The position numbers and the translations under genes are program-made. Of a stretch of 37,599 bases of DNA, positions 9,777-20,541 are shown piece after piece. This stretch comes from Psychromonas arctica DSM 14288. Lineage in GTDB: Bacteria > Pseudomonadota > Gammaproteobacteria > Enterobacterales > Psychromonadaceae. Location of the stretch: positions 1-37,599 of the forward strand of contig NZ_AXWP01000057.1 in assembly GCF_000482725.1 (NCBI RefSeq), given 5' to 3'. Under the pieces are notes generated by a model. That model had not been told where the DNA came from. It saw nothing but the letters and a program-made list of their open reading frames with translations, and searched no databases. The number at the start of each line of letters is the position of its first letter. Position 1 is the stretch's first letter.

Positions 9777-11291
9777 TTAAGCGTCTACTTCCGCTAATTC
9801 TTGTTCACTACGATTAATCACAAATTGTGTTAGTAATGAAACGGGACGGCCAGTCGCGCCTTTATTGGCACCTGAACGCCAAGCAGTACCAGCGACATCT
9901 AAATGTGCCCAAGTATAAGCTTTAGTAAAGCGCGATAAGAAACAAGCAGCAGTAATTGATCCCGCTGGGCGACCACCAATATTCGCCATATCAGCAAATG
10001 GGCTGTCTAATTGTTTCTGGAACTCATCATCCATTGGTAATTGCCATGCTTTGTCACCGGATTGGTTTGAAGCGCTTAATATCTCATGCACCATGCCTTT
10101 ATGTGGGCTCATTAATGCACTGATGTTATGGCCTAATGCCATGATACATGCACCGGTTAAGGTCGCAATATCAACAACACATTCAGGTTTGAAACGCTCA
10201 ACGTAGGTTAGTGCGTCACATAACACTAGACGACCTTCGGCATCGGTATTTAATACTTCAACCGTTTGTCCTGACATAGTGGTTAAAATATCACCTGGAC
10301 GGTACGCTTTGCTTGATGGCATATTTTCAGCACCGGCAATCACACCAATCACATTAATTGGCAAATCTAATTGTGCGATAGCTTGAATTGCACCAAATAC
10401 TGACGCTGCGCCGCCCATATCGTATTTCATCTCATCCATGCCTGCGCCTGGTTTAAGTGAAATACCACCTGAGTCAAAGGTTAATCCTTTGCCGACTAAT
10501 ACAATCGGTTTTTGATCCGTTGCACCACCTTGATAATTCATAATTGACATGTAAGCAGGATTCGCAGAACCTTGTGCAACCGCTAAATAGCTGTTCATAC
10601 CTAATGTTTGCATCTGTTCAGTATCAACGATTTCTGTAGTTATTTTATCAAAACGTTGATCAAGCTCCTGAGCTTGTTGGCTTAAATAATAAGGCGTACA
10701 AATATTAGGTGGCATATTCGCTAAGTCTTTACACAGTTTCATACCTGCTGCCACAGCCATACCGTGTTGTAATGCTAATTCAGCGCGTGTTAATTCTTTA
10801 CGACTTGGAATATTAAAAGTCAGTTTACGTAATGGGCGACGTGCACTGTCTTTATTGGTTTTGAATTGGTCAAAGTTATACAAGCTATCTTGTGTCGCTT
10901 CTACCGCTTGACGCACCGCCCAATAACTATCACGGCCTTTAATATGTAATTCTGATAAGAAACAAACGGCTTCAAGTGCACCGGTGTCATTTAAGGTAGT
11001 GATGGTTTTTTCTATAATTTGCTTGTATTGCGTTTCAGTTAGCTCACGCTCTTTCCCGCAGCCAACTAATAAAACGCGCTCGCTTAATACGTTAGGGACA
11101 TGGTGTAAAAACAACACTTGTCCTACTTTACCTTCGATGTCACCACGGCGTAATAATGCACTTAAATAACCTTCGCTGATTTCATCTAATACTTCAGCTG
11201 CGTGTGATAAACGACGGGGTTCGAAGACACCAACAACAATGCATGCACTACGTTGTTTTTCTGGGCTACCACTTTTAACTAGAAATTCCAT
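9777..11291 (-). CDS. pepA: Leucyl aminopeptidase, M17 family (PepA)
   Basis: Cytoplasmic two-metal aminopeptidase that removes N-terminal residues from peptides. In E. coli the same protein is also a DNA-binding accessory factor for Xer recombination and carAB regulation. The M17 catalytic motifs are present: [15 protein letters not shown] with the metal and catalytic lysine residues, [11 protein letters not shown], and [10 protein letters not shown]. Its 504 aa match the family. It is the first gene of the pepA-holC-valS group and is divergent from lptF across 186 bp. Confidence 0.97.
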   Translation of the reverse strand: MEFLVKSGSPEKQRSACIVVGVFEPRRLSHAAEVLDEISEGYLSALLRRGDIEGKVGQVLFLHHVPNVLSERVLLVGCGKERELTETQYKQIIEKTITTLNDTGALEAVCFLSELHIKGRDSYWAVRQAVEATQDSLYNFDQFKTNKDSARRPLRKLTFNIPSRKELTRAELALQHGMAVAAGMKLCKDLANMPPNICTPYYLSQQAQELDQRFDKITTEIVDTEQMQTLGMNSYLAVAQGSANPAYMSIMNYQGGATDQKPIVLVGKGLTFDSGGISLKPGAGMDEMKYDMGGAASVFGAIQAIAQLDLPINVIGVIAGAENMPSSKAYRPGDILTTMSGQTVEVLNTDAEGRLVLCDALTYVERFKPECVVDIATLTGACIMALGHNISALMSPHKGMVHEILSASNQSGDKAWQLPMDDEFQKQLDSPFADMANIGGRPAGSITAACFLSRFTKAYTWAHLDVAGTAWRSGANKGATGRPVSLLTQFVINRSEQELAEVDA

Positions 11292-11370
11292 ATGTATCCT
11301 TAAAACGATTATATTGAGATTAACTGTGCTATTTTCGTAAAAATGCAGTTATCATAAGCCATTGTGGATC

Positions 11371-11398
11371 TTGAAACGTAATATAAACTTACTAAAAT
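11371..11398 (+). promoter_or_regulatory. Candidate sigma-70 promoter for lptFG
   Basis: TTGAAA (11371-11376) and TAAAAT (11393-11398) are spaced by 16 bp, in the divergent region about 80 bp upstream of lptF. This is a consensus-like match seen by eye and is not tested. Confidence 0.45.
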
Positions 11399-11477
11399 AG
11401 CAATTTTACCGAAATTGGTTGCTTAATCCACTATTTTACCGTCTTTTGTAGCATCTTATTTTACACTGGAGATCAGC

Positions 11478-12590
11478 TTGATAATTCTTCGTTATTTAAT
11501 GTTAGAAACATTTAAAAGCCAAGTTGGCGTCCTCTTTGTTTTAATCTTAATATTCGTCAGTCAAAAATTTATTACTATTCTCGCTCAAGCCATTAATGGC
11601 GTGATCCCAGCAGATTTAGTATTAACCGTCTTGTATCTAAATTTACCTACGCTAGGCACCTTAATGTTGCCGATCAGCTTTTATCTCGCGATCTTATTTG
11701 CACATGGCCGCTTACACAGCGAAAGTGAAATGGTGGCGCTAACTTCTTGCGGGTATAGCCCTAACAAAGTACTCAAAGCAACATTGGCCTTATCATTGTT
11801 AACCTTTGTTTTTGCAAGCTTCAATAGTTTATATTTAGCACCCACAGCTGAAGATCAAATGATGACAGTGATTGAAGAAGCTGAATCTAATGCAGGTACT
11901 GCGACCTTAATAGAAGGGCGCTTTCATAAATCATCGGGTAACGGTGGTGTGGTTTATGTTGAAAAATACGCAGAAGGTAAAAATTTAATTAATGTCTTTG
12001 CGGCGCATTGGCCAAAAGAAGGTGATATTTCGCCGTCTGTGATCACCGCTAAAACAGGTCAAGTAGAAGATAAAAAAGATGGTACTTGGTTAACCTTAAA
12101 AGATGGTCAGCGATATGCAGGTATTGTTGGCCAAAATGAATTTGAAAACACTCAGTTTTCGACTTATCAAGTACATATTCTGAATGCTGAAGTTGAAAGC
12201 AAAAAACGTGGTGTAGAAGCGTTACCTACTAGTCAACTAATTGGTATGAAAGATGCGCGCTCACAAGCAGAATTGCAATGGCGTATCGCAATTCCAGTGT
12301 CTATATTGCTTATTACTTTTATGGCTGTGCCGATGGCAAAGGTGAACCCACGTCAAGGGCGTTATGCAAAACTGTTGCCTGCGTTAGCTTTATATTTAAC
12401 GTTCTTCCTACTATTAAGTGCGGCAAAAAGCATGATTGAAGAAGGTACTATTCCTTATTTTGGCATTTGGGCGGTGCAAATATTATTCTTTGTAATTGGT
12501 GTGGTACTGCATTTACAAACCATAGGCAAATTTAATATTAAGCCTAAAAAACCTAAAGCGAGTAAGTTAAAACAGCAGGTGGATAAATAA
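11478..12590 (+). CDS. lptF: LPS export ABC transporter permease LptF
   Basis: Inner-membrane subunit of the LptB2FGC complex that extracts lipopolysaccharide from the inner membrane and feeds it to the periplasmic bridge. The protein has the family layout: N-terminal helices (MIILRYLMLETFKSQ aligns with E. coli LptF), a periplasmic beta-jellyroll (about residues 120-255), then C-terminal helices with VPMAKVNPRQGRY. The start is a TTG at 11478, supported by a TGGAGA ribosome-binding site and by that alignment. The stop codon is immediately followed by the lptG ATG. Confidence 0.95.
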   Translation: MIILRYLMLETFKSQVGVLFVLILIFVSQKFITILAQAINGVIPADLVLTVLYLNLPTLGTLMLPISFYLAILFAHGRLHSESEMVALTSCGYSPNKVLKATLALSLLTFVFASFNSLYLAPTAEDQMMTVIEEAESNAGTATLIEGRFHKSSGNGGVVYVEKYAEGKNLINVFAAHWPKEGDISPSVITAKTGQVEDKKDGTWLTLKDGQRYAGIVGQNEFENTQFSTYQVHILNAEVESKKRGVEALPTSQLIGMKDARSQAELQWRIAIPVSILLITFMAVPMAKVNPRQGRYAKLLPALALYLTFFLLLSAAKSMIEEGTIPYFGIWAVQILFFVIGVVLHLQTIGKFNIKPKKPKASKLKQQVDK

Positions 12591-13655
12591 ATGGGCATTT
12601 TAGACAGATACATTGGTCGTACTATTTTTGCAGCGACGTTTTTAAGCTTATTTGTATTAATTGGTTTAAGTAGCATTATTAAATTTGTTGAGCAGATGAA
12701 AAGTGTTGGGAAAGGCGACTATGACGTACTTTCCGCCGCTTATTTTGTGCTTTTAAAAATGCCGGTAGAGATTGCGCTATTTTTCCCAATGGCCGCCTTG
12801 ATTGGTGCTTTGATTGGATTAGGCTCATTAGCAAGTAGTAGTGAGCTGGTGGTTATGCAGGCCGCTGGGATGTCTAAATTTAGAATTGCGTCATCGGTAT
12901 TAAAAACAGCGATTCCAATGGTCATCGCAGTGATGTTATTAGGCGAGTTTGTTGCACCTAAGACCGATAAAGAAGCTTATTTCATGCGCGATCAGTTAAG
13001 AAATGGGACTGAACGAGTAGAAAATAAATATGGAATATGGGCTAAAGATGCAGATTCTTTTGTCAGCATAGGGCGTATGAACAGCAAAGCGGAATTGTAC
13101 AATGTACAACTGTATTTTTTCTCTAAAGAGTTAACGTTAGACTATGCGATATTAGCCAACAGAGCCTTTTATCAACAAGGGTCTTGGCTATTACAAGAGG
13201 TCAGTAAAACTAACTTCTTTGATGATAAAACTACCGTTGAAAATCTTTCTGATTATATTTGGCAAACGGAATTAACCCCTAAAAAATTAGAAGTGATTAT
13301 CAGTGAGCCTGATAAGATGTCGATGCAAGATATCTATAGCTATATCACTTACCTAGAAGCTAATGAGCAAGATGCAAGCCGTTATTGGCTAACATTTTGG
13401 CGCAAAGCGGTCTTACCATTTACCGTGGTAGTGATGATGTTATTGTCAGTATCGTTTATCTTTGGTGGGTTAAGAACTGTTGCCATGGGTACTCGTTTAA
13501 TCTTTGGTATTGCCAGTGGTTTTGCATTCCATGTTTCCGGTGAGTTATTTGGGCCTGCTAGCTTAGTATTTGGCTTACCACCTATTTTAGGCGCACTGTT
13601 ACCTAGTATGTTAGTCTTAATCATTGCGATGTATTTATTACGAAAACAAAGCTAG
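12591..13655 (+). CDS. lptG: LPS export ABC transporter permease LptG
   Basis: Partner of LptF in the LPS exporter. At 354 aa it is close to the E. coli length. The N-terminus (MGILDRYIGRTIFAATFLSL) and the cytoplasmic coupling region SELVVMQAAGMSKFRI are typical. The periplasmic domain spans about residues 130-265, and the C-terminal helices carry the ISGFAFH-type segment (FGIASGFAFHVSGELFG). It starts directly after the lptF stop with no gap, so the two are translated together. Confidence 0.95.
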   Translation: MGILDRYIGRTIFAATFLSLFVLIGLSSIIKFVEQMKSVGKGDYDVLSAAYFVLLKMPVEIALFFPMAALIGALIGLGSLASSSELVVMQAAGMSKFRIASSVLKTAIPMVIAVMLLGEFVAPKTDKEAYFMRDQLRNGTERVENKYGIWAKDADSFVSIGRMNSKAELYNVQLYFFSKELTLDYAILANRAFYQQGSWLLQEVSKTNFFDDKTTVENLSDYIWQTELTPKKLEVIISEPDKMSMQDIYSYITYLEANEQDASRYWLTFWRKAVLPFTVVVMMLLSVSFIFGGLRTVAMGTRLIFGIASGFAFHVSGELFGPASLVFGLPPILGALLPSMLVLIIAMYLLRKQS

Positions 13656-13919
13656 TTAATAGGTTCTAAAGGTAATATCAATCACACTAATTAACTGATC
13701 TATTTTACTTGTTAAAATAACTTATTTTTTCGTTGTAAATTTCGTAAAGGGAACAACCATTTAGCTAAATTTACGCCTTAAACTAAGTCATTTTTCCTGC
13801 GCAAAATTTAGATCACTTATTTAATGTAATCGGTATAAAATATAGCAATTTTTGATGCTGATATTATAACAACCTTGCCCAAATTCATCGCTATCTTAAA
13901 TGAGATGATAGTTATAAAC

Positions 13920-14681
13920 TTATCGAATATTTGACAAGAATTTTTGTAACCTTACGTGGTTTGTTACCTTACCAAAAATATTTTCTGGAATATCATCAAC
14001 TAATAAAACACCATCTTCCATAAATAAAACACGATCCGCCACTTCATTAGCAAAGCCCATTTCATGAGTAACCACCACCATGGTCATGCCTTCAGCCGCT
14101 AATGACTTCATTACATCCAATACCTCCCCCACCATTTCTGGATCAAGTGCGGAAGTAGGCTCATCAAAAAGCATCATATCAGGTTTCATTGCTAGCGCTC
14201 TTGCAATGGCAACACGTTGTTGCTGACCACCAGAAAGTTGGTTAGGATAGATATCCATCTTTTCTGCAAGGCCAACACGCGTTAACAACACCTCAGCTTC
14301 TGAAATGACATCGGCTTTACTACGACCAGCCACTTTTAGTGGTGCCAACATGACATTCTCTCTAACCGAAAGATGCGGAAATAAATTAAATGATTGAAAT
14401 ACCATTCCAATATTTTCTCTTAACTTATTTATATTAGTATCATCAGCATACATTTTGACGCCATCGACTATAATTTCGCCACTAGAAATCGTTTCTAATT
14501 GATTTAAAGTACGTAAATACGTGGATTTACCTGAGCCAGAAGGCCCAATGATCACAACAACTTCACCACGTTGAATATTGGTTGTTACTTTTTTTAATGC
14601 GTGACAACCGTTAGGATAAATTTTATCAACATCATTAGTGACGATCATATCGTTACCTGTGTATTTTTGCTTATCTGTCAT
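13920..14681 (-). CDS. Polar amino acid ABC transporter ATP-binding protein (GlnQ-like)
   Basis: Cytoplasmic ATPase that powers the importer with the permease and binding protein encoded upstream. All ABC motifs are present: Walker [11 protein letters not shown]-loop [15 protein letters not shown], signature [16 protein letters not shown], Walker [13 protein letters not shown] and the H-loop [10 protein letters not shown]. Length (253 aa) and sequence fit the PAAT family (GlnQ, HisP, ArtP). The start overlaps the permease stop by 11 bases, so it is translationally coupled. An internal ATG ([12 protein letters not shown]) 11 codons in is an alternative start closer to the family norm. Confidence 0.94.
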   Translation of the reverse strand: MTDKQKYTGNDMIVTNDVDKIYPNGCHALKKVTTNIQRGEVVVIIGPSGSGKSTYLRTLNQLETISSGEIIVDGVKMYADDTNINKLRENIGMVFQSFNLFPHLSVRENVMLAPLKVAGRSKADVISEAEVLLTRVGLAEKMDIYPNQLSGGQQQRVAIARALAMKPDMMLFDEPTSALDPEMVGEVLDVMKSLAAEGMTMVVVTHEMGFANEVADRVLFMEDGVLLVDDIPENIFGKVTNHVRLQKFLSNIR

Positions 14682-15621
14682 TGTTTGCTAACCTTTTTTC
14701 AATACGCTGTATGCCCCAAGATAAGGTAGATGTTAAAACTAGATATAATGCAGCAACAGTAAACCAAACCTCAAAGGTAGCGAAACTACCACTCACCACT
14801 TCTCGTCCCGCTTTTGTTAAATCAGTAATAGAAATAACAGAAACTAACGAAGAATCTTTAATCAAATTAATAAGCTGTCCAGCCATTGGAGGCAACGTAC
14901 GCTTAAAAGCTTGTGGAAGGATCACATAAGTCATCGCCTTCGTATAAGTCATGCCAAGCGAACGTGCAGCTTCCATTTGACCTGCAGAGATAGACTGAAT
15001 ACCAGAACGGAGGATTTCAGCAACATAGGCACCTGTAAAAACAGATAATGCAACAACACCAGCGGTAAAACGATCTAGGTCGAAAATTGTTCCTAGGAAA
15101 AAATAAACGATAAATATTTGCACTAGTAACGGCGTACCACGAATAATTTCAATATATAAAACAGATAAGTTTTTACTAAATGGGTTGTCTGAGATCCTCA
15201 TCAATGCGGCAATTAAACCAATAATAATAGAAAATAATAAAGAGATAACTGAAATTTTCAGAGTCATATATAACCCATCAATTAACACACCACTTCTAAT
15301 ACCTTCCTTACGTGCTAATAGGTCCCCTTCAAAAATAAGATCACCATCAGAAATAAGCACTTGGTCAGCACCTGAAATTACTCGAGAAGGCTCGCCGTTA
15401 TCAAAGGTTAAGGTGATCACACCATCAGCATTAACAGCCGCATTTGCATCCTCTTGGGCAATAATATCGATAGGAGATGTATCTATAATATAAGGAAGGA
15501 CAAGGTGCCATTGCCATTTATAATTAATTGTTTGTGATGCGGAATAAATTCCGGCTGAAATAAGGCCAATCGTAATAATAAATAGCACATGCCATTTCAG
15601 TTTATTGGTTTTTTCGTTCAT
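14671..15621 (-). CDS. Polar amino acid ABC transporter permease (HisM/GlnP type)
   Basis: Inner-membrane channel subunit of the polar amino acid importer. The transmembrane block begins near [20 protein letters not shown] and contains the EAA coupling loop [20 protein letters not shown]. Family members are usually around 220 aa. This one has an additional N-terminal helix (about residues 15-32) and a periplasmic loop of some 85 residues before the conserved region. An upstream in-frame ATG exists at 15639, but the ATG at 15621 (MNEKTNK) is preceded by GGTGGA and is preferred (316 aa). The ATPase gene overlaps its 3' end; the binding-protein gene precedes it across a terminator-like hairpin. 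Confidence 0.92.
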   Translation of the reverse strand: MNEKTNKLKWHVLFIITIGLISAGIYSASQTINYKWQWHLVLPYIIDTSPIDIIAQEDANAAVNADGVITLTFDNGEPSRVISGADQVLISDGDLIFEGDLLARKEGIRSGVLIDGLYMTLKISVISLLFSIIIGLIAALMRISDNPFSKNLSVLYIEIIRGTPLLVQIFIVYFFLGTIFDLDRFTAGVVALSVFTGAYVAEILRSGIQSISAGQMEAARSLGMTYTKAMTYVILPQAFKRTLPPMAGQLINLIKDSSLVSVISITDLTKAGREVVSGSFATFEVWFTVAALYLVLTSTLSWGIQRIEKRLANNDR

Positions 15622-15647
15622 AAGTCCACCGACAGTCATAAAATAAA

Positions 15648-15671
15648 AAACCAGAGGAGATCCTCTGGTTT
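15648..15671 (-). terminator. Hairpin between amino acid binding-protein gene and permease gene
   Basis: An 11-bp perfect stem (15648-15658 with 15661-15671, 2-base loop) is followed by T residues on the minus strand, just after the binding-protein stop. It probably terminates most transcripts, lowering permease and ATPase levels relative to the binding protein. Confidence 0.8.
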
Positions 15672-15692
15672 TAAAGGGCTTACTTAAAAACC

Positions 15693-16490
15693 TTATTTAA
15701 CTTGGCTTAACCAAGTATCACTATTGAACCATTTATCATAGATGCGTTGATAGTTACCATCGCCTTTAGTTTGTCTTAGAAAGTTATTAAGGAAATTCAA
15801 CATATCAGGATCGCCCTGCTTAACAGCCCAACCTAAAGGCTCATAGGTAAAAGGTTCTAGAATGGCGACCGTTTTACCTTTTGATTGGTTTGCATAAATC
15901 GAGATGAATGGCATGTCGTAAATCATTGCATCAGCTTTACCGTTAATGACTTCAAGTGCAGCATCAGTCTGTGTTTCAAAAGCATTATATTTTGCTTTTG
16001 ATAACATTCTCTTAATTACTTGCTCACCAGAAGTCCCCAATTTACCTGCAATAGTGTATTCAGCCGCATTAAGATCCTTGTAGCTAAGTACTTTACCTTC
16101 TAGTTTTGGATTCAGTAGTATAGATTGACCAACTGTAATGTACGGGTCTGCAAAGTTAACACGCATATTTCTTTGTGCATTAATGGTCATACCAGCCATG
16201 ATAATATGACATTTGTCTGTTAATAACGCTGGAATAATACCATCCCATGCAGTGTTCACCGGTACGTACTTAACCCCCATTTGCTTAGCCATTAATTTAC
16301 CTAAATCCACATCAAAACCGATATAACTTCCATTTTTAGATTTCATTTCAAATGGCATATACCCTGCATCAAAACAAGCTCTAAGCTCACCAGCTTTACT
16401 GATATCGTCTAAAGTCCCTGCATTAGCAATACCAACCGACAATGCCAGAAGAGAAGTAGCTGAAACGAGTTTTCTAAGTTTGTTTTTCAT
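15693..16490 (-). CDS. Polar amino acid ABC transporter substrate-binding protein
   Basis: Periplasmic binding protein of solute-binding family 3. The signal peptide covers residues 1-24 (cleavage after IANA). The mature part has the diagnostic pattern ELRACFDAGYMPFEMKSKNGSYIGFDVDLGKLMA, then NTAWDGIIPALLTDKCHIIMAGM and a C-terminal KGDGNYQRIYDKWF. Its 265 aa are normal. It is the first gene of the binding protein-permease-ATPase operon. The exact amino acid bound is not certain from sequence. Confidence 0.94.
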   Translation of the reverse strand: MKNKLRKLVSATSLLALSVGIANAGTLDDISKAGELRACFDAGYMPFEMKSKNGSYIGFDVDLGKLMAKQMGVKYVPVNTAWDGIIPALLTDKCHIIMAGMTINAQRNMRVNFADPYITVGQSILLNPKLEGKVLSYKDLNAAEYTIAGKLGTSGEQVIKRMLSKAKYNAFETQTDAALEVINGKADAMIYDMPFISIYANQSKGKTVAILEPFTYEPLGWAVKQGDPDMLNFLNNFLRQTKGDGNYQRIYDKWFNSDTWLSQVK

Positions 16491-17092
16491 GTAAAAATCC
16501 TTTTAGTATTTGAAGTGTTTATCACTAATAATGCGCATCATTAAGACAATTAATGACACGACCTTATTTTTAGTAATGTAGATGTAGCAACAAATACGCC
16601 AATAAGCGAGCTTGGATAAGAAAAAAATTGATCCGAGATTCAACAAAAATAAAAACCTGATTGATTAAAAAACATCTAAAAGCGGACAATATTTAACAAA
16701 TAATCCAGTCTACTTAAAAAATACAGTATAAATACGCACAACCCACTACTGAATTCCATCTATCAAAAAACACAACGCGCACCAAAAAAGACCATGACGC
16801 ACCAAAATGAAGCGCCAAGACTAATCAATGGAATGCATCAAGATACCTCAATGCTTTTTACTTATTGAGATAAATTATCAATGAAGTTAAGGAAAGCACA
16901 GTGAACTTAATGCTTTAAAACCGTGCGAATAAAACATTGCTATCAGGACTAAAAATTTAACCGCAAAATGCAACAGAACAAATAACTATAAAAAATGGCG
17001 ACTTTTTTGCATAATCATAGTCATCCTTGGTACTTTATAGTGCATTGTCATCTATCAATATCAATATTAACCTTTTAAGAATAGGCTGCCTC
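16491..17092. other. Divergent regulatory region with spaced cgcaccaaaa repeats
   Basis: This 602-bp region between the binding-protein operon and nadE must carry promoters for both. The sequence CGCACCAAAA occurs at 16778-16787 and again at 16798-16807, exactly 20 bp apart, and a related GCGCCAAG follows at about 16812. Two helical turns of spacing suggest a regulator site. The half-site loosely resembles NtrC-type GCACC motifs, but the right half of the palindrome is poor, so no regulator is assigned. The remainder shows no gene. Confidence 0.4.
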
Positions 17093-17923
17093 ATGAAACA
17101 AAAGATACTGCAAGAGATGTGTGTGTTAGCAGACATCAATATAGAAAGTGAAATTCAGCGTCGTATCAGCTTTATCCAAAACATATTAAAAAAGGCACAT
17201 TGTAAAACCCTGGTATTAGGTATCAGTGGTGGTGTTGATTCCAGCACTGCCGGGCGACTATGTCAGTTATCAGTAGAGCAGTTGAACGCGCAAGAAAACA
17301 CTAATAACTACCAATTTATTGCAGTTCGTTTACCTTATGCAGTACAAAAAGATGAAGATGAAGCTCAGTTAGCGTTAAGTTTCATTCAACCAACACACAC
17401 TGTCGCGGTGAATATTCAAGCCGGCGCAGATGGTATTCATGAAAGTACGTTAGATGCGATTAAGAACAGTACTATTAATTACTCCGATGATATCAACTTC
17501 GACTTTATTAAAGGCAACGTTAAAGCACGTATGCGCATGATTGCTCAATACGAAGTTGCAGGTTTAACTGGTGGATTAGTTGTTGGTACCGACCATAGTG
17601 CTGAAAATATCACAGGTTTTTATACTAAACACGGTGATGGTGCTTGTGATTTAGCCCCTTTATTTGGATTAAACAAACGTCAAGTAAGATCACTTGCTAA
17701 ACATTTAGGTGCGCCAAGTTTGTTAGTTGAAAAAGCACCCACCGCTGATTTAGAAGAAGATAAACCACAGCTTGAAGATGAAATAGCACTGGGCATGACC
17801 TACGATCAAATTGATGATTTCTTGGAAGGTAAAACCGTCCCTCAAGAGATCGAAGATAAACTGATTGCCATTTACTTACGTACGCAGCATAAACGCCAAC
17901 CTATTCCAACAATCTACGATTAA
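17093..17923 (+). CDS. nadE: NH3-dependent NAD(+) synthetase
   Basis: Cytoplasmic enzyme of the last NAD biosynthesis step: it amidates deamido-NAD with ammonia, using ATP. The PP-loop motif is clear ([20 protein letters not shown]), followed by [20 protein letters not shown] and the [20 protein letters not shown] region. It has no glutaminase domain. The start at 17093 (MKQKILQEM) gives 276 aa, close to the 275 aa of E. coli NadE, and is preceded by AGG. The frame is open further upstream to 17027, but that extension has no family counterpart. Confidence 0.95.
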   Translation: MKQKILQEMCVLADINIESEIQRRISFIQNILKKAHCKTLVLGISGGVDSSTAGRLCQLSVEQLNAQENTNNYQFIAVRLPYAVQKDEDEAQLALSFIQPTHTVAVNIQAGADGIHESTLDAIKNSTINYSDDINFDFIKGNVKARMRMIAQYEVAGLTGGLVVGTDHSAENITGFYTKHGDGACDLAPLFGLNKRQVRSLAKHLGAPSLLVEKAPTADLEEDKPQLEDEIALGMTYDQIDDFLEGKTVPQEIEDKLIAIYLRTQHKRQPIPTIYD

Positions 17924-17975
17924 TAAGCAACGATTATAAAAACTGCAGGTACACCTCTACTGAACAGTAACAATA

Positions 17976-18032
17976 ACTTACCTTGGTAGTTTAATAAAAA
18001 TTAAGCAATCAAGGTAAGTTTGTCCTTTTTTT
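17976..18032 (+). terminator. Terminator after nadE
   Basis: An 11-bp perfect inverted repeat (17976-17986 with 18010-18020) encloses a 23-base loop and is followed by a run of eight T residues. This fits an intrinsic terminator for nadE, though the loop is larger than usual. Confidence 0.65.
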
Positions 18033-18146
18033 TCCCAAGCAAACCATCAAATGACTAGCCTTATTAAGCCCTCTAATGGTAGATTCTGTATTCGGTTAAT
18101 GATTAATCGGTTCTATTTAAACTATAAACGAAAGGAAATGTAGACC

Positions 18147-19259
18147 ATGAAAAAAGTGGGTTTAGTTGGTTGGCGCGGTATGGTTGGATCTGTTCTTATG
18201 CAAAGAATGCGTGAAGAGAATGATTTTGCAACGATTGAGCCAGTATTTTTCACCACCTCACAAGTTGGTCTAGCATCTCCAGAAGTTGGTAAGCCAACAG
18301 ATACTTTAAAAGATGCATCTTCAATCGAAGCATTAGCAGAAATGGATATCATCATTACCTGTCAAGGTGGTGATTACACTAATTCAGTTTATCCAGCACT
18401 ACGTGCTAGCGGTTGGAATGGTTACTGGATTGATGCGGCTTCTTCGTTACGTATGAAAGATGACAGCATTATCGTATTAGACCCTGTAAACAAAGATGTG
18501 ATTCAACAAGGTCTAGCTGACGGTGTAAAAACTTATGTTGGTGGTAACTGTACCGTTTCTCTTATGTTATTAGCATTAGGTGGTTTATTTGAAGCAGATT
18601 TAATTGAGTGGGTTTCTCCACACACTTATCAAGCAGCTTCTGGTGCCGGTGCACGTAATATGCGTGAACTGATTAGCCAAATGGGCGCAATTGAAGCATC
18701 AGTGGCAGATGAGCTTGCTGATCCAGCCTCTGCTATTTTAGAAATAGATAAAAAAGTGGCTGAATTCATTCGCAGTGATGCATTACCTACTGAACAGTTT
18801 GGTGCACCGTTAGCGGGTAGTTTGATCCCATGGATTGATGTGCCAATGCCTTCTGGTCAATCAAAAGAAGAATGGAAAGCACAAGTTGAAGCAAACAAAA
18901 TTCTAGGTACTAGCGATAAACAAACACCGATTGATGGTTTGTGTGTCCGCATTGGTGCAATGCGTTGTCATAGCCAAGCAATTACAATGAAACTAAAAAA
19001 AGATGTATCAGTAGCTGAAATTGAAAAGATTCTAGCATCGCACAACGAATGGGTTAAAGTGATTCCAAATGAACGTGAAGCAACGGTTTCTGAACTTTCT
19101 CCTGCAAAAGTAACAGGTACATTAAGTATTCCTGTTGGTCGTATTCGTAAACTAGCAATGGGTCCTGAGTACATCAGTGCATTCACTGTAGGTGACCAAC
19201 TACTATGGGGCGCTGCTGAGCCATTACGTCGTATGTTGAATATATTGCAAGACGCTTAA
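18147..19259 (+). CDS. asd: Aspartate-semialdehyde dehydrogenase
   Basis: Reduces aspartyl phosphate to aspartate semialdehyde with NADPH, the branch point to lysine/diaminopimelate, methionine and threonine. The N-terminal nucleotide-binding pattern is [14 protein letters not shown]. The catalytic cysteine is C135 in GGNCTVSLM, and the conserved histidine is in [11 protein letters not shown]. At 370 aa it matches the gammaproteobacterial (E. coli-like) class. It is monocistronic, with a strong terminator downstream. A lysine-responsive element was looked for in the short upstream region and not recognised. Confidence 0.97.
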   Translation: MKKVGLVGWRGMVGSVLMQRMREENDFATIEPVFFTTSQVGLASPEVGKPTDTLKDASSIEALAEMDIIITCQGGDYTNSVYPALRASGWNGYWIDAASSLRMKDDSIIVLDPVNKDVIQQGLADGVKTYVGGNCTVSLMLLALGGLFEADLIEWVSPHTYQAASGAGARNMRELISQMGAIEASVADELADPASAILEIDKKVAEFIRSDALPTEQFGAPLAGSLIPWIDVPMPSGQSKEEWKAQVEANKILGTSDKQTPIDGLCVRIGAMRCHSQAITMKLKKDVSVAEIEKILASHNEWVKVIPNEREATVSELSPAKVTGTLSIPVGRIRKLAMGPEYISAFTVGDQLLWGAAEPLRRMLNILQDA

Positions 19260-19285
19260 TTTGCATTAGTTTGTGACAAGCGATT

Positions 19286-19312
19286 AAAAAAGGCCTCAAT
19301 GAGGCCTTTTTT
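19286..19312 (+). terminator. Intrinsic terminator between asd and gpsA
   Basis: A 12-bp stem with A-rich and T-rich flanks and an AAT loop (AGGCCTC at 19291-19297 with GAGGCCT at 19301-19307). The A- and T-runs on either side let it work for both converging genes. Confidence 0.9.
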
Positions 19313-19348
19313 GTATGTCGAATTATATAAGCTCAAGTAGACTAAATA

Positions 19349-20353
19349 CTACTCGCCTTTCTTACTACGTGATAACAAATCCATAGCAGCTTCTTTTACT
19401 GCTTTACCTTGATAAAGTACGTAATAGATTTGTTCACAAATCGGCATTTCAATATTAACGCGTTTTGCCAAATTATAAACTTCTTCAGTATTACGGTAAC
19501 CTTCAACCACTTGGCCAATTTCAACCTGAGCTTCATCAATACCTTTACCTGAGCCTAACGCTAAACCAAAACGACGGTTACGTGATTGATTATCGGTACA
19601 GGTTAAGACTAGATCTCCTAACCCAGCCATCCCCATAAATGAAGATTCAGTGGCACCTAAAGCAACACCTAAACGAGTTAATTCCGCCAATCCACGCGTG
19701 ATTAATGCCGTACGAGCGTTAGCACCAAAGCCCAATCCATCGGCCAAACCAGCGCCTATCGCAATCACATTTTTCACAGCCCCACCAAGTTGCACAGCGG
19801 TAAAGTCTTCTGAGATGTAAGCTCTAAAATTACTTTGGTTATGAAAAAGCTCTGAAAGATGTTGAGTAAAGCTAAGATCTGTTCCAGCAACCGCAACCGC
19901 AGTAGGTAAACCTTTTGCCACTTCCATCGCAAAAGTTGGCCCAGACAATACAGCCAAAGGATAAGCTTTACCCACGATATCCCGTGCGACTTCCTCTAAT
20001 AACCGTCCAGTTTTAGCTTCTAGCCCTTTAGTTGCCCATGCAATGCGGTGTTCAGGACGTAATAAAGGTTTAACTTGTGATAATACTAAACCGAATACAT
20101 GGCTTGGTACCACTAGCAGAATAGTATCCGTTGCGGCGATACATTTTGCGAGATCACTTTCAGGTTGAAGACGTTCAGGAAAGGTAACACCGGGTAAGAA
20201 GGTTTTGTTTTCACGATCTGATTGGAGGCGTTGAATATGGTCAACTTGATGACCCCAAATTAAAGTATTGTGGCCATTACGAGCTAATGCAACAGCAAGT
20301 GCAGTGCCGTAAGACCCTGCACCTAAAACTGTAATTGCAGTTTTTTCAGTCAT
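19349..20353 (-). CDS. gpsA: Glycerol-3-phosphate dehydrogenase [NAD(P)+]
   Basis: Makes sn-glycerol 3-phosphate from dihydroxyacetone phosphate for phospholipid synthesis. The Rossmann motif [20 protein letters not shown] is at the N-terminus. The catalytic lysine lies in [20 protein letters not shown], and the family segment [20 protein letters not shown] is present. Its 334 aa are typical. It is the last gene of the yibN-grxC-secB-gpsA group, the same order as in E. coli; the 188-bp gap before it contains a large inverted repeat. Confidence 0.97.
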   Translation of the reverse strand: MTEKTAITVLGAGSYGTALAVALARNGHNTLIWGHQVDHIQRLQSDRENKTFLPGVTFPERLQPESDLAKCIAATDTILLVVPSHVFGLVLSQVKPLLRPEHRIAWATKGLEAKTGRLLEEVARDIVGKAYPLAVLSGPTFAMEVAKGLPTAVAVAGTDLSFTQHLSELFHNQSNFRAYISEDFTAVQLGGAVKNVIAIGAGLADGLGFGANARTALITRGLAELTRLGVALGATESSFMGMAGLGDLVLTCTDNQSRNRRFGLALGSGKGIDEAQVEIGQVVEGYRNTEEVYNLAKRVNIEMPICEQIYYVLYQGKAVKEAAMDLLSRSKKGE

Positions 20354-20412
20354 TCATCATCACCTATATAGTGTCAACCGGAATAAATAAATGCTCCATG
20401 TTACTGACGACA

Positions 20413-20488
20413 ACAAGCCATTGCTAATAGGGCTTAACTATGTGAGTTAATACTTAACCCTATAAGTTAAGACCTAACTATGGCTTGT
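20413..20488. repeat. Branched inverted repeat between secB and gpsA
   Basis: ACAAGCCAT (20413-20421) pairs with ATGGCTTGT (20480-20488). Between them are several copies of CTTAAC/GTTAAG-type segments that can form inner stems. No U-run follows, so it is more likely an mRNA structure or small repeat element than a terminator. Confidence 0.55.
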
Positions 20489-20541
20489 CATTTTTAGGTA
20501 ATATTGGTTCAAATACTCATGCCGATTGTTATAGAACTTAA

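Noticed and set aside
18033-18146. Lysine riboswitch upstream of asd
   Set aside because: The space is only about 114 bp after the nadE terminator and no recognisable riboswitch core was seen.
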